From contig JAGXRP010000066.1 of the NCBI GenBank assembly GCA_018335795.1, forward strand, positions 1 through 64,000: DNA of 64,000 bases, read 5' to 3'. Position 1 is the stretch's first letter. Each line of letters opens with the position of its first letter. The position numbers and the translations under genes are program-made. Positions 9,220 through 18,006 of the stretch are shown in pieces. Source of the DNA: Desulfobulbaceae bacterium (lineage in GTDB: Bacteria > Bacteroidota > Ignavibacteria > Kapaibacteriales > UBA2268). The notes under the pieces were generated by a model. That model had not been told where the DNA came from, searched no databases, and worked only from the letters and a program-made list of their open reading frames with translations.

Positions 9220-9864
9220 ATGACTTATGATGAATATATAAAGATAGCTGATGATATTGATTTGTATTACTTAACCAAGAACCTTCTAATCAAGGAGCAT
9301 CAAGGTTATGTTAAATCAAGCAGAATTTTAGACTTGTTGCAAAAGGAAGCATCTCGTAGGAAAGCTTCTTTTGTTAGCGATGCTTTAAATGAAATAGCGC
9401 TATATATTCAAGCAAACGAGGATTTTCAAAATGTTTTCAGCGAACACACGACTTCTTTACCGTTTAATCACAATAAGTTAAATGGCGACATTCATAAAAT
9501 ACTAAACCACCCTGCAGTTTTAAGCAGAAAGAATGGTCTCCAAGATCAAGAACCAACAGTTATAGAAAGTTGCTTTGAATCAGAAAGTGAATACTTCTTT
9601 TGTAAAGTTAAGGGAAATGATTTGTTTGATAATGTTAATGGCGATACTTTTGGTATTGTTGTTAGGAAAAAAAGTAATCCTTTGAATGGGCAAAACGTTG
9701 TTGTCAATTATCAATCTAAAATCCAGGTAAAGAAGTTCTACAAAAAAAATGGCAAGGTCTGGTTGATGTCTGGTAAAGACAATTCCAACAAAGTTGAAGT
9801 TCAAGATGATGATTTTAAAATATTAGGAGTTGTAACTCAAGTAGTTAAGGAGATAAAAAGATGA
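9220..9864 (+). CDS. S24-like protein with apparently altered catalytic Ser
   Basis: C-terminal half FCKVKGNDLFDNVNGDTFGIVV...QNVVVNYQSKIQVKKFYKKNGKVWLMS...FKILGVVTQVV aligns by eye with S24 folds; GKSM position reads GNDL. Confidence 0.6.
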   Translation: MTYDEYIKIADDIDLYYLTKNLLIKEHQGYVKSSRILDLLQKEASRRKASFVSDALNEIALYIQANEDFQNVFSEHTTSLPFNHNKLNGDIHKILNHPAVLSRKNGLQDQEPTVIESCFESESEYFFCKVKGNDLFDNVNGDTFGIVVRKKSNPLNGQNVVVNYQSKIQVKKFYKKNGKVWLMSGKDNSNKVEVQDDDFKILGVVTQVVKEIKR

Positions 9865-9977
9865 GATTAAATCAATATTCAATCAATTCATTTTTAGAAT
9901 TCTTCTTAGCTATTTTGACCGATTCAATTTTTGGTATATTGAAGTTGGGTAGCTACATAATTAGAGGCTTAAACTGA
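9861..9977 (+). CDS. possible 38-aa hydrophobic peptide
   Basis: ATGA overlap with the preceding gene; MRLNQYSINSFLEFFLAILTDSIFGILKLGSYIIRGLN*, ending 1 nt before the next ATG. Confidence 0.35.
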   Translation: MRLNQYSINSFLEFFLAILTDSIFGILKLGSYIIRGLN

Positions 9978-9978
9978 T

Positions 9979-12297
9979 ATGGCAAAACTATATCCAGAAT
10001 ATAATCAATTACTTAAAGAAAATCCTACTGAGGCAGAATTAAGGATTATCGAACTCGTCAATAAATTTGATGATTCCTATGAATTGTTCTACAAACCATT
10101 TCTTAATGGTGATATCCCAACCTTTGTTTTGGTTAAGAAATCTTACGGTATGTTTATTTTTGAAGTATTTACTGATAATATTTTTGATTATGAAATTGAC
10201 AATAAATATCTTAAAAAGAAAAGCAATGATGGGGAAATTGAACTTGTTTCACCTTTTGCAAAAGTTGACACACTTAGAACTCATTTTATAAATTTACATT
10301 TCAAAGAACTTTTCGAGAAATTGTTAAAAGATTACCATTATAGGAAGATTATCAATAGTGTAGTTTACTTGGATAATACTTCTTCAGATGAATTTGAAAA
10401 ATGGTATAGCTCAAACTTTTCATCTAAAAAGTCTTGGAAATTATTTGATACTCAAGTAGTTACAAACGATACCTTAACTAAAGAAAGATTCGATAGAATG
10501 TTTCAATTAAGCGGTTTTCAAACTAAGAGTAAATATTTTTCCGATGAACTTTATAAACAGCTTTTCAGATACTTGAAACCTTCCTTTCATAGAATTGACG
10601 ATGGAATTTTTATTAACTTTTCTGAAGAACAAATTAAGATACTACGTAACCCAAACAATGCAAAGTTAAGAAAAATAAGAGGGGTTGCTGGTTCAGGAAA
10701 AACTCTTTTATTGGCAAAAATGGCTGTTGATGAATATGTTAGAACGAAAGGTAAGGTTTTGATACTTACCTTCAATTTAGCATTGAGAAATTATATATCC
10801 GAGCAGATTAACCGTATTCCCGCTGATTTTTCTTGGGATGGATTTGAGATTAAGAATTATCACGAATTCTTTAAATCTAAAGCAATGGAATCAAATATTC
10901 CTATCAAATTCCTAACAGATTTTGAAAACAAGTATTTTTTTGAAAGAAGTAAGGGAAAGATTGAGAGATACCAATCAATATTCATAGATGAGATCCAAGA
11001 CTACAGGGAATCTTGGCTTGAAATCATCAAGAAATACTTTCTGGCTGAAGGCGGTTCTTACACTGTTTTTGGAGATGAAAAGCAAAATATTTATGATAGA
11101 CCTTTGAATGAAGAAGACGATAAAAGACCCTACACTGGAGTTCCGGGTAAGTATTGGAACGTATTAGAAGAAACAGCAAGGCTTTCAAACTCAATAAGAG
11201 AATTAGCTCAACAATTTCAAGAATCATTCTTAGGTAATAAATATAAGAAGGACTTGATTAAACAAACCTCTATACCACTTGATTTTTCAAATTCATACGG
11301 TACAATAACTAATACTATCAATTATGAACTATTATTGAATGGTTCTAACAGTGCCTTTCATTTGCATAAGTATATACATAATAAAGTAAGGGAAATGAAT
11401 ATTAACCCGCACGATATTGGGATATTGGGTTCAAGGGTTGAATATGTTAGAGATTTATCCTTTTTATTTGATAACATTGACGGAGAAAAAACAACATTGA
11501 TGTCTGAAACCAAAGAGGATTGGTGGAGACTGTTGTTTTCGGAAATTCCTATAGTTCCACTTGAAAACAGACCAGAAAAGTTCTTTAAACCTATGGTTTC
11601 ATTTTGTCCCTCTTTAACCAAATTGAAATCATTTGCTCGAAATGAAAACGATTTATATGAAAAGTTGAAAGAACATTATTTAAGGGAATCAAGAAAAAAC
11701 GAAACTAATAGTGAAGATAGTTCCGATGATTTTAGAAAAAGCATTGAGGATTTTGAGGTTACTGAACACTTGATTGCACAAGGTAAAATAACTCTGGAAC
11801 ATTTTTACCCTAAATGGCAACAATTAAATGAAAGTCTAATAAAAGAAAACTTGAAACAAGAAAATTTAAGTGCGTTAAAGAAATTGACTCCTCAATCAAC
11901 AATTTTTGAATTTAATAAAGTTGTTAAGTTAATTCCTTATAATATCAAAAGGAAGTATAGCCAACAGCTTCAATATCTAAAGAATCTGCTTGATTCATAT
12001 AATTATATTACAGAACAACTTGAAACATTGAGGCGAAGTAAGAAATTGAATTTTAGAATGAATACTGACGGAACTATGAAACTATCAACTATACATAGTT
12101 TCAAAGGTTGGGAAATTCACACCTTATTTTTGATTCTTGATGGGCAGGAAGAAGACCAGAAGTTTTTAACTGATGAACTTGTCTATACTGCAATTACAAG
12201 AGCAAGGTTCAATTTAATAATATTAAACTTGGGTATGATAAAATATCATCATTTTTTCAATCAATCAATGAGAGTTTATGATGGATTCGGAAATTGA
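9979..12297 (+). CDS. UvrD-like SF1 helicase with NERD-like N-terminal domain
   Basis: RKIRGVAGSGKTLLLAKMAVDEY (Walker A), SIFIDEIQDYRESW (DExQ), LSTIHSFKGWEIHTLFLI, LVYTAITRARFNLII; N-terminal IPTFVLVKKSYGMFIFEVF resembles degenerate NERD. Confidence 0.8.
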   Translation: MAKLYPEYNQLLKENPTEAELRIIELVNKFDDSYELFYKPFLNGDIPTFVLVKKSYGMFIFEVFTDNIFDYEIDNKYLKKKSNDGEIELVSPFAKVDTLRTHFINLHFKELFEKLLKDYHYRKIINSVVYLDNTSSDEFEKWYSSNFSSKKSWKLFDTQVVTNDTLTKERFDRMFQLSGFQTKSKYFSDELYKQLFRYLKPSFHRIDDGIFINFSEEQIKILRNPNNAKLRKIRGVAGSGKTLLLAKMAVDEYVRTKGKVLILTFNLALRNYISEQINRIPADFSWDGFEIKNYHEFFKSKAMESNIPIKFLTDFENKYFFERSKGKIERYQSIFIDEIQDYRESWLEIIKKYFLAEGGSYTVFGDEKQNIYDRPLNEEDDKRPYTGVPGKYWNVLEETARLSNSIRELAQQFQESFLGNKYKKDLIKQTSIPLDFSNSYGTITNTINYELLLNGSNSAFHLHKYIHNKVREMNINPHDIGILGSRVEYVRDLSFLFDNIDGEKTTLMSETKEDWWRLLFSEIPIVPLENRPEKFFKPMVSFCPSLTKLKSFARNENDLYEKLKEHYLRESRKNETNSEDSSDDFRKSIEDFEVTEHLIAQGKITLEHFYPKWQQLNESLIKENLKQENLSALKKLTPQSTIFEFNKVVKLIPYNIKRKYSQQLQYLKNLLDSYNYITEQLETLRRSKKLNFRMNTDGTMKLSTIHSFKGWEIHTLFLILDGQEEDQKFLTDELVYTAITRARFNLIILNLGMIKYHHFFNQSMRVYDGFGN

Positions 12298-13162
12298 AAA
12301 AAGATTAAAGCAAATGGCTATTGATACGATAAGTGGAATTTTTGGGCAGGAAGCTCAAACAGATTTCGCTAAGATGCAATCTTATAATAACAAAGATGCT
12401 TATTATTTTGAAGTGATTAATTCATTATACTTTCCTAAGAACCCTGCTGACAAAGATTTACACAATATTGGCAAATCAATATGTGAAAATCTGATAATTT
12501 TATATCGTGATGTCAAGACGAAGAATCCAAAAATTGCAAGGAATTTCTTTAATGCATTTATTAAGGACTATCCTGGAACGAATAATACAAAATTGTTTAA
12601 TCAATTCATAACTTTGATAGAAACCTCAAGTGCCTATAAAAATGGAATCAATACAAGTAATTATCTAATGGTTTGGGAGTTAATAAAAAAGCAATTATTA
12701 TCTGCTAACGAATTTCTGAATATTCTTATTGGCTATATCAATTTTATTATTAATTTTATTTTGAACAATAAAGAGAATAAAAACTTATTATCTGGTTCGT
12801 ATAAGTCCAAGATTGATTCTTTTAATAAGAATTATCTGAATGCTGTTTTCCCAGTCATTTCTAATATAGCAAATCCGGATTTGAGAAATGCTATTGCTCA
12901 TAGTAAAATATGGAATGATAGAGAAAATGAAATTATAACTTATGAAACGAAGAATAATATTATCAAAGTTGATACTATTACATTTGTTGGTATTGCAGGT
13001 GCAACTACATATCTTTGTCCAGCATATGTGTCTTTCTTATGTATAATCTATATTCTCGAATATACAAATTACAGTTCTTGCACTTTACTACCTGAAGAAG
13101 TAAAGAACATACTTAAAAAACAAATCAATGAAAAACTTCAATTAACGGAGTTAACCAATTGA
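12278..13162 (+). CDS. HEPN-like protein
   Basis: Near-C-terminal NPDLRNAIAHSKIW (R-x4-H at 12884-12901) in an alpha-helical context; overlaps the helicase gene by 20 nt. Confidence 0.5.
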   Translation: MMDSEIEKRLKQMAIDTISGIFGQEAQTDFAKMQSYNNKDAYYFEVINSLYFPKNPADKDLHNIGKSICENLIILYRDVKTKNPKIARNFFNAFIKDYPGTNNTKLFNQFITLIETSSAYKNGINTSNYLMVWELIKKQLLSANEFLNILIGYINFIINFILNNKENKNLLSGSYKSKIDSFNKNYLNAVFPVISNIANPDLRNAIAHSKIWNDRENEIITYETKNNIIKVDTITFVGIAGATTYLCPAYVSFLCIIYILEYTNYSSCTLLPEEVKNILKKQINEKLQLTELTN

Positions 13163-16065
13163 AAGAAAAAAAATACATATTTGAGGAAGGTTTAGATCCT
13201 GCTAAAATTGAAGCAATAGAACACACCGATGGTGCATTGTTAATCATTGCAGGTCCCGGTTCAGGAAAGACAAAAACATTAGTGGAAAAAGTTGTTTATT
13301 TGATTACTGTTAAAGATGTTCAACCAGAAAATATATTAATAGCAACATTTACTCAGAAGGCTGCTAATGAACTTATAACTCGAATTTCAAATCGAATACT
13401 CGATTTAGGTATTAAAGTTAATCTAAATGAAGTTTATATTGGAACATTGCATTCAATTTTCTTAAGGATTCTTGAAGAAAACAGAGAATTCACAAGGCTT
13501 TCAAAGAATTATAGACTTCTGGATGATTTTGAACTTATTTATTTTATATATGAACATATAAAAGAGTTTGAAAAAATTGAGAACTTTTCAGAATTATTAA
13601 AAGAAGGTTTTATTTCATCTTGGGATAAAGCACAAATAATATTGAAATATGTTAGTAAAGTCTCAGAGGAAATGATAGACATTCAAGAACTAATTTCATC
13701 AGAAATTATTGAAATTAAAGTGATAGGAGAGTTAACTAAGAAATATCAGGAATTATTAGCTTCTGAAAATTGTCTCGATTTTACTACTATTCAAACTGAA
13801 ACTTATGAGCTGTTAAAATCACACCCTGCAGTACTTAATAAGATTCAAGAAAAAATCAAATATATGATGATAGATGAATATCAGGATACAAATACAGTTC
13901 AAGAAATGATCATTTTCAAAATTTTGAATCCTGCTACTAATAACATTTGTGTTGTTGGAGACGATGACCAAGGACTATACAGATTTAGAGGGGCAAGTAT
14001 AAGGAATATTCTTGAGTTCCCAAAAAACTTCAAGAAAGGTGAATGTAAGTTGGTAACACTTACAACTAATTATCGTTCACACCCCCAAATCATTGATTTC
14101 TATAGCCAATGGATAAATGAATGTAAGTGGGAAATTGATAGTAAAGTCTTTAGGTATGACAAGAAAATTAAACCAAAAGATTATGAGTTTGATTCCTATT
14201 CTTCTGTTGTTAAGATTTCTTCAGACGATTCATTTGAAGAGTGGCAGAATAACACTCTAACATTTATCAATTATCTTAAAGATTATGAATTGTTAAATGA
14301 CTATAATCAAATCGCATTCTTGTTTAAATCTGTTAAAAATGACAAAGTCATAGCTTTAGCAGAATATCTTGAGCAAAATGGAATTAATGTCTTCTCTCCG
14401 AGGTCTGCATTATTCTTTGAAAGACCAGAAATTAAATTAATGTTGGGAGCTTTAATCTTTATTTTCCCAAATTTATTTGATGATCTGAAGTGGAATGAAA
14501 ACGCAAATCTTGAGATTTGGGAGTACTATCAAGAATGCAAAATTTTTTTTGCTAATGAGGTTAGAAAGAACAAGGGAACACATACGGAGTTATTGAAATG
14601 GTGCAATTCAAAAGCAAAGGAACATACTCCATTATTATCGAATACTGACTATTCTTTTTCTACATTGTTCTATCAATTGTTAAAATTTACTTTATTCTCC
14701 AATTATTTGGACGTCGAATTGAACGACAAGGCTTACAATCTACGTGCAATCTATAATTTGGGACTTCTTTCAAAGTTATTGACAAAATTTGAATATTTGA
14801 ATAACATTACTATATTTACTGTTAAGAACTACAAAAAAGTACTTCAAAAGTTCTTTAATCAATACTTAAGATTTCTGAAGGAAGGAGGTATAGAAGAATT
14901 CGAGGATTTTGAAGAGTATGCTCCATCTGGTTGTGTTTCATTTATGACTATCCATCAATCGAAAGGATTAGAGTTTCCGATTGTTGTTGTTGGTTCTTTA
15001 AATCTTACTCCAAGAAAACAGTACGATGAAATAGATGTTGTACTTCAAAGTAAATATTATAGGAAAGAAGCGTTTGAACCAATTGAGCAGACAAAGTTCT
15101 TCGATTTTTATCGTTTATTCTACACAGCATTTTCAAGACCTCAAAATCTATTAGTTCTAAGTGCAAATATTAAGGAAGGACGTGGCAAGTCCCCTTCTAA
15201 GTATTTTGAGAAATTATTCAATCAAATACCAGATTGGAATGATGAAAATAGCAATTTGTGTAAATTGGAACTTGAGAGATTGAAACCTGTCAACATTAAG
15301 AAACAATATGCATTTACATCTGACATCCTTTTATATGAGAACTGTCCTTATCAATATAAATTCTACAAAGAGTTAGACTATTCACCTGTTAGAATTCAAG
15401 GTACGATGTTTGGAACCTTGGTTCATCAAACAATTGAAGATATTCATAAAGCAGTTTTGAGAGGTGAACGTGAACTTATTTCTGATGATAATATTAAGGA
15501 TTGGTTTAACCACAATTATAATAGTTTATCGAAAAGTCTGAAAACATATCTTGGAGAAGGTCAAATTGAAGCTGCTAAAAAGCAAGTATTGAATTATAAA
15601 GAAAAGCATAAAAATGATTGGGACAGAATTAAGGAAGCCGAAGTAGATGTTTCTCTTGTAAAAGAAGACTATATTTTAAATGGTAAAATTGATTTGATAA
15701 GAGGTGAAAATGATTCTGTTGAAATTATTGATTTCAAATCTGAGAAGAAAAAACCCGATGTTAATAACTCTATTGACAGGGAAAAGCTAAACCGTTATAG
15801 GCGTCAATTAGAGGTTTATGCTCATATTGTTGAAGGAAGAATTGGGCTTAAAGTCAGTAAGATGCATTTATACTACACTGGCGAGGAATCTGGAAATCCA
15901 TACATAACCTATGGTAATGACAAGGTAAATATTAATAATACAATTGCCACTTTCGATAAGATTGTTTCTGAAATTGAAGCAAAGTCATTCAAAAGACCTG
16001 TTGAAAGAATGTGTGAAAAGCTTTGTGGCGATTGTGATATGCGTTTTTATTGTAGAATGAAGTAA
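13159..16065 (+). CDS. UvrD/PcrA-type helicase fused to RecB/AddB-like Fe-S PD-(D/E)XK nuclease
   Basis: LIIAGPGSGKTKTLVEKV; YMMIDEYQDTN; VVGDDDQGLYRFRGA; FMTIHQSKGLEFPIVVVG; GKIDLIRGENDSVEIIDFKSEKK nuclease core; ENCPYQYKF plus C-terminal LCGDCDMRFYC (CxxCx5C). TTG start overlaps the TGA of the upstream gene. Confidence 0.85.
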   Translation: MKEKKYIFEEGLDPAKIEAIEHTDGALLIIAGPGSGKTKTLVEKVVYLITVKDVQPENILIATFTQKAANELITRISNRILDLGIKVNLNEVYIGTLHSIFLRILEENREFTRLSKNYRLLDDFELIYFIYEHIKEFEKIENFSELLKEGFISSWDKAQIILKYVSKVSEEMIDIQELISSEIIEIKVIGELTKKYQELLASENCLDFTTIQTETYELLKSHPAVLNKIQEKIKYMMIDEYQDTNTVQEMIIFKILNPATNNICVVGDDDQGLYRFRGASIRNILEFPKNFKKGECKLVTLTTNYRSHPQIIDFYSQWINECKWEIDSKVFRYDKKIKPKDYEFDSYSSVVKISSDDSFEEWQNNTLTFINYLKDYELLNDYNQIAFLFKSVKNDKVIALAEYLEQNGINVFSPRSALFFERPEIKLMLGALIFIFPNLFDDLKWNENANLEIWEYYQECKIFFANEVRKNKGTHTELLKWCNSKAKEHTPLLSNTDYSFSTLFYQLLKFTLFSNYLDVELNDKAYNLRAIYNLGLLSKLLTKFEYLNNITIFTVKNYKKVLQKFFNQYLRFLKEGGIEEFEDFEEYAPSGCVSFMTIHQSKGLEFPIVVVGSLNLTPRKQYDEIDVVLQSKYYRKEAFEPIEQTKFFDFYRLFYTAFSRPQNLLVLSANIKEGRGKSPSKYFEKLFNQIPDWNDENSNLCKLELERLKPVNIKKQYAFTSDILLYENCPYQYKFYKELDYSPVRIQGTMFGTLVHQTIEDIHKAVLRGERELISDDNIKDWFNHNYNSLSKSLKTYLGEGQIEAAKKQVLNYKEKHKNDWDRIKEAEVDVSLVKEDYILNGKIDLIRGENDSVEIIDFKSEKKKPDVNNSIDREKLNRYRRQLEVYAHIVEGRIGLKVSKMHLYYTGEESGNPYITYGNDKVNINNTIATFDKIVSEIEAKSFKRPVERMCEKLCGDCDMRFYCRMK

Positions 16066-16089
16066 TTAATAAATATAGGCGAGATTAAA

Positions 16090-18006
16090 ATGAATCAAGA
16101 AAATTTAGGTTTAAAAGAAGAAAAGAAGTTAAATACTGTTGACAAATATGAATTTGAACCTATTAAGGGGTATCCAATGTTACATTGGAAAGGCAAAAGA
16201 CCTTTCAAGTCAACTCAATACTATCCAGCACAGCTCAAAGAAACTTATGGAGAGTCTATGGATGGATGGATGAATGAAATCTATTGGGGAGATAATCTTC
16301 AGGTTATGAGCCATCTCTTGAAGAAATACCGCGGTAAAGTTGATTTAATTTATATTGATCCGCCTTATGATTCCAAAGCAGATTACAAAAGAAAAATTAG
16401 CTTAAAAGGTAAAGAGTTAAGAGGGGATTACACTACTTTTGAGGAAAAGCAATACACTGATATATGGAATAATGATGAATATTTACAATTTACATATGAG
16501 AGGTTTATTCTACTAAAGGAATTGTTATCTGCTACAGGGTGTATCTTTATACATTGTGATTGGCATAAGTCTCATTATTTAAAGTGTTTATTGGACGAAA
16601 TATTTGGTCAGAGCAATTTTCGTAATGAAATAATTTGGAAAAGAAAAGGTGGATCAGCTAATCCTTCAAACCAATTAGATGTGGCAACCGATACAATATT
16701 ATTTTATTCTAAAAGTGAAAATTATATATTTAATCAATCTTATACAAAGACAACACCTGAAGCAAAAAAATATATTGAAGAACGATTTAACAATTTTGAT
16801 GAAAAAGGACGAAAATATTTAAAGTCTCCAATTGTAAGTCCAAATTATAGAGAAAACTTAGTTTATGAATATAAAGGGTTTAGCCCGCCTCCAAATGGCT
16901 GGTCAATTTCAAAAGATATAATGGAAAAATGGGATTTTGAAGGAAAATTATATTTCCCTGAAAATGGAGATAGAATTTACCGTAAAATTTATTTAGATGA
17001 ATATCAAGGACAACCAATTTCAAGTCTATGGACAGATATTTATGTCATTAATCCAGTTGCTAATGAACGGTTAAATTATCCTACTCAAAAACCAGAAGCA
17101 CTACTTGAAAGAATTTTATCAATCTCTTCTAAACCCGGCGATTTAGTTTTTGACTGTTTTATGGGATCTGGAACAACCCAAGCTGTTGCAATGAAGCTTG
17201 GTAGAAAATTTATCGGTGCGGATATAAATTTAGGGGCAATTCAAACTACTACAAAACGATTGCTAAATGTATCAAAAGAATTACCTAATACTATAGATTC
17301 TAAATATTATACTGGTTTCAATGTTTACACAGTTAATCACTACGATGTATTCCGAAACCCAGTCCAAGCTAAAGAACTATTAATAGAAGCACTTGAAATA
17401 CAACCTTTGCCCGGTAACAACGTTTATGACGGAGAAAAGGACGGTAGGTTCGTTAAAATTATGCCTATTAACAGAATAGCAACAAGAGCTGACCTCACAG
17501 AAATAATATCAAACTTTGATTATAAATCAGCAGAAATTGAAAACAAGAAAAGTCCGAATAAACCTGTTATTAGCTTAATATTAGTTTGTATGGGACACGA
17601 ACCTGATTTAGCCGCACAGCTAAAACAAGAGCTAAAGCCATATATTGTGGATGTTCAAGTTGTAGATATTCTTAGAGATAAAGAAAACCTCGAATTTAAA
17701 CGTGATTCTTTTGCTGAAGTTGTTATCGAAAACCATGAACTTGTTGTAAAATCTTTCTATCCAATGAATCTTCTCCAAAAACTAAGTATTGAAAAAGAAA
17801 ATATCGAAGATTGGCGAGAACTTGTTGAATCAATAATGATTGACTTCAATTATGATGGGTCTGTTTTAGAACCAAAAATCATTGATGTGCCTGACGCTGG
17901 ATTAGTGAAAGGGAACTATAAAATCCCTGAAGATGCTGGTAAAATCAAAATCAAAATTACTGATTTATTATCAGAATCTCTTGAATTGGAGGTAGATAAT
18001 GGCTAA
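16090..18006 (+). CDS. mod: Type III restriction-modification methyltransferase subunit (Mod)
   Basis: IYIDPPYDSKADYKRK (DPPY) precedes LVFDCFMGSGTTQAVAMKLGRKFIGADI (FxGxG), beta-class amino-MTase order; followed directly by a Res-like gene. Confidence 0.85.
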   Translation: MNQENLGLKEEKKLNTVDKYEFEPIKGYPMLHWKGKRPFKSTQYYPAQLKETYGESMDGWMNEIYWGDNLQVMSHLLKKYRGKVDLIYIDPPYDSKADYKRKISLKGKELRGDYTTFEEKQYTDIWNNDEYLQFTYERFILLKELLSATGCIFIHCDWHKSHYLKCLLDEIFGQSNFRNEIIWKRKGGSANPSNQLDVATDTILFYSKSENYIFNQSYTKTTPEAKKYIEERFNNFDEKGRKYLKSPIVSPNYRENLVYEYKGFSPPPNGWSISKDIMEKWDFEGKLYFPENGDRIYRKIYLDEYQGQPISSLWTDIYVINPVANERLNYPTQKPEALLERILSISSKPGDLVFDCFMGSGTTQAVAMKLGRKFIGADINLGAIQTTTKRLLNVSKELPNTIDSKYYTGFNVYTVNHYDVFRNPVQAKELLIEALEIQPLPGNNVYDGEKDGRFVKIMPINRIATRADLTEIISNFDYKSAEIENKKSPNKPVISLILVCMGHEPDLAAQLKQELKPYIVDVQVVDILRDKENLEFKRDSFAEVVIENHELVVKSFYPMNLLQKLSIEKENIEDWRELVESIMIDFNYDGSVLEPKIIDVPDAGLVKGNYKIPEDAGKIKIKITDLLSESLELEVDNG

